Shown: piece by piece, positions 6,133 to 7,170 of the stretch | Numbering within the stretch: position 1 is the first letter of the stretch | Layout of the letters: the number at the start of each line of letters is the position of its first letter | Assembly: GCA_016735355.1 (NCBI GenBank) | Contig: JAERRQ010000384.1 | Coordinates: 1-7,170 of the forward strand | Length of the DNA stretch: 7,170 bases | Origin: Desulfobacterales bacterium | GTDB taxonomy: Bacteria > Desulfobacterota > Desulfobacteria > Desulfobacterales > BuS5 | Reading direction: 5' to 3' | Translations under genes and position numbers: made by a program | The notes under the pieces: generated by a model | Told to the model about the DNA's origin: nothing | Seen by the model: the letters and a program-made list of their open reading frames with translations, nothing else | Database searches by the model: none

Positions 6133-6362
6133 CAGACCTCATAATAATTTTGCTATTTTAGCCATATTTTTGGACAAAAAACACTGCTTTCGCGATTTAG
6201 CAATTAGCCATTAGCTATTAGGTTTTAGCTAAATTACTATAAATTCAACAAGTAAGCTAACCGCTAACTGCTAATACCTAAAAGCTTAATGTCCAATTAT
6301 TATGTAGTGCGTTGTTATTACAATAAAAACACCATTACATCCTAAATAAATTACGAGGTCTG
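6133..6362. mobile_element. Nested fold-back element, non-coding (MITE-like candidate)
   Basis: Four pairs of inverted arms are nested in correct order. The outermost is CAGACCTC (6133-6140) with GAGGTCTG (6355-6362). Then come CATAATAATT (6140-6149) with AATTATTATG (6295-6304), TTGGACA (6170-6176) with TGTCCAA (6290-6296), and two inner blocks of heptamers. On the left the first two arms are contiguous; on the right they are split by 50 bp (6305-6354), as if an insertion or deletion had broken the symmetry. No open reading frame fills it and no clear target duplication flanks it. It could be a relic of a small mobile element, a structured RNA or a transcription end for the upstream operon. 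The gap 6123-6414 holds nothing else I can identify. Confidence 0.5.
6197..6288. repeat. Two inverted blocks of five 7-bp repeats (TTAGCNN / GCTAA)
   Basis: On the plus strand TTAG starts every 7 bp at 6197, 6204, 6211, 6218 and 6225: four TTAGC and one TTAGG. On the opposite strand the same heptamer recurs with exact 7-bp phase: GCTAA at 6256, 6263 and 6270, CCTAA at 6277 and GCTTA at 6284. The blocks are separated by 24 bp. Folded together, 24 of 35 positions pair, with mismatches mostly at the two variable positions of each heptamer. The phase of exactly 7 in both arms is seen directly. Confidence 0.9.
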
Positions 6363-6414
6363 ACATAGGTGCACACAGATAGATTTATTTTTTACAAAAA
6401 AGTGTAAAGTACTT

Positions 6415-6555
6415 TTAAAGTGATATGAATGGTTCCATATTTTTTACTTCATCAGAATAAATCCCTCTCTCCTTCATGCGTATCGCACTATGCTTTTTAA
6501 ATGCAATACGGTCTTTTTCTCCAATGTCTCTAATTAATCTGCTTGTTGTTGGCAT
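6415..6555 (-). pseudogene. Truncated DUF4258-like toxin domain remnant
   Basis: From the ATG at 6555 this minus-strand frame gives 46 residues ending at a TAA (6415-6417). A GAGG ribosome site at 6561-6564 lies 5 nt before the ATG, supporting a real start. The segment FKKHSAIRMKERGIYSDEV resembles the N-terminal half of DUF4258 proteins (His followed by a MKERGI-type helix, then a D/E-E-V helix). These are small proteins often found in toxin-antitoxin-like pairs. The family is usually about 75-100 residues, so the C-terminal beta-strands are missing and the frame ends abruptly after VKNMEPFISL. No antitoxin partner is recognisable next to it. Assignment by eye from a short motif; a very small intact gene is possible but less likely. 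Confidence 0.45.
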
Positions 6556-6638
6556 TTGAACCTCAGAGGCATTTTGTTTGGAAAAAATCAGAAAACAGTA
6601 AAAAAGACAACATTTGAGCTCTCTGAGACAGGAGAAAG

Positions 6639-6917
6639 TCAAAGATCAGGCACTTCTGGAAATGATAGAATATCTTCACGTTTAAATGAGTCAATCTTGA
6701 AGAAAAGTCTTGTGTTATGCTTGATTAATTTGGGCACATCTTTTACAGCATTAAGTATTCCGCCTTCAATATCAGGCATTATTGCAGGCATGGTACTGTC
6801 AGCGATGGCGCTTGCAATGCTCTCTTCCGCCTTCAATACATCATCCAGGCCAATTATCGTTACGTTATCATCCCTGCCTATTACCAGACTCCCCGGCTGT
6901 ATTGGAAAAGGCGACAA
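6639..6917 (-). pseudogene. Unrecognised 92-codon ORF, probably a 5'-truncated gene fragment
   Basis: I do not recognise this protein. The minus-strand frame has coding-like composition: many GAT, GAA and GCN codons, and a sensible mix of hydrophobic and acidic residues such as VTIIGLDDVLKAEESIASAI, with a later FFKIDSFKRED segment. It ends in TGA at 6639. Its only start near the 5' end is a TTG at 6917 without a ribosome site, 6 nt after an in-frame TGA. An internal ATG would give a much shorter product. A different minus frame just upstream begins MKTLVAF at about 6931, so a frameshift joining the two is possible. The opposite-strand frame over the same bases has stretches that look hydrophobic but no start signals. 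It sits 83 bp upstream of the DUF4258-like remnant on the same strand, and both look like decayed accessory genes. Confidence 0.4.
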
Positions 6918-7170
6918 GTGTTTTCATGATTGGTTTAATAGATGATAGATTTCTCTTAAACTCCAATTCACTTAGCCACAGACACACACAGACCAGGCTT
7001 CGCCCCGGTTGAATGATCTTCTGATTCAACTGAACAAGCATTCCACAGGGCAGGCACGAACAGGCTGTGAAAAGCCAGACATATTTCCCAGCAAGAATTT
7101 TTCGCTTGGACAAATTGTCCGAACGAATACTGCATCGCTTCGATAAGAATTTATATGTGTATGTCGGTGT
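6918..7170. other. Non-coding right end with repeat-like sequence
   Basis: No supported gene is visible. The minus-strand frame through here encodes the low-complexity run CVCLW from a GT-rich stretch and is not credible. The region contains a CA-rich segment (ttagccacagacacacacag at 6973-6992), a stem-loop at 7006-7032 and a small palindrome GGACAA-A-TTGTCC at 7108-7120. A plus-strand frame is open from 7034 to the edge and could be the beginning of a gene continuing to the right, but it has no ribosome site and no recognisable motif. Confidence 0.5.
7006..7032. repeat. Stem-loop (GTTGAAT / ATTCAAC) in the right-end non-coding stretch
   Basis: GTTGAAT (7008-7014) pairs with ATTCAAC (7024-7030) over a 9-nt loop; a G-T wobble and a C-G pair extend it to 7006-7032. 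It is next to a CA-rich segment and a TTCCACAGGGCAGGCACG stretch. The ensemble resembles intergenic repeats I associate from memory with Desulfobacterota genomes, but copy number cannot be judged here. Confidence 0.5.

Noticed and set aside
6197..6288. CRISPR array or integron attC site
   Set aside because: Repeat units are only 7 bp with no spacers, and the core sites expected of attC are not recognisable.
6391..6408. TTTACA/TGTAAA hairpin downstream of the DUF4258-like remnant as a terminator
   Set aside because: The stem is only 6 AT-rich pairs and is not followed by a good T-tract in the minus direction.
6556..6945. Plus-strand 129-codon frame with a hydrophobic stretch resembling membrane helices
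   Set aside because: It starts at a TTG without a ribosome site and is antisense to a frame with better coding composition; the hydrophobic run is what the complement of an acidic, alanine-rich protein yields.
6868..7113. Minus-strand 81-codon frame
   Set aside because: It runs through GT-rich repeat sequence (CVCLW) and has no ribosome site or family pattern. Only its last part (MKTLVAF onwards) might belong to a frameshifted fragment.
1..7170. parS site or replication origin near parAB
   Set aside because: I looked for a TGTTTCACGTGAAACA-like palindrome and for DnaA-box clusters and saw none; parS may lie outside the window.
7034..7170. Plus-strand frame open to the right edge, possibly beginning LSERILHRFDK
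   Set aside because: There is no ribosome site, no recognised motif and too little sequence; it is kept only as a possibility in the right-end entry.

Overview
The window looks like chromosomal DNA of an anaerobic Desulfobacterota-type bacterium (old Deltaproteobacteria, Desulfobacterales-like). This rests on family resemblance recalled from memory (the parA-parB-YacP-like order, the class III CoA-transferase with a split MaoC hydratase, and the small CCGVGGC protein), on strong Shine-Dalgarno sites and on moderately low GC. No rRNA or marker gene is present to confirm it.

Layout. Positions 1-1955 (minus strand) carry a tight operon read right to left: parA, parB and the start of a YacP/NYN-family nuclease gene that runs off the left edge. 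ParA and ParB are the chromosome segregation pair; ParB has an unusual five-copy KEQQD repeat in its linker. A 56-bp AT-rich gap separates parA from a divergent plus-strand gene (2012-3493) for an exported M48 zinc metalloprotease with C-terminal TPR repeats, similar in design to BepA.

Positions 3494-5756 hold a plus-strand metabolic operon with a candidate double promoter, a perfect 20-bp palindrome just before the first ribosome site, and three genes: a CaiB/BaiF (class III) CoA-transferase, a MaoC-like hotdog protein lacking the catalytic histidine, and a MaoC-like hotdog protein with an intact D-x4-H motif. The last two resemble the HadA (structural) and HadB (catalytic) subunits of a heterodimeric (R)-enoyl-thioester hydratase/dehydratase. 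Together they suggest conversion of a free acid to a CoA thioester followed by reversible hydration; the substrate cannot be read from the sequence. The second gene most likely starts at a TTG (4868) behind a near-perfect ribosome site. A small gene of unknown function with a CC-x4-C motif follows at 5796-6122.

From 6123 on the window changes character: AT-rich, no complete recognisable gene, and rich in repeats. The main structure is a nested fold-back element (6133-6362) built around two inverted blocks of five 7-bp TTAGCNN-type repeats, with three further pairs of inverted arms outside them. Beyond it lie two minus-strand gene remnants (a truncated DUF4258-like toxin domain and a 92-codon unrecognised fragment) and a stem-loop-containing non-coding stretch to the right edge. 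This part looks like decayed accessory DNA.
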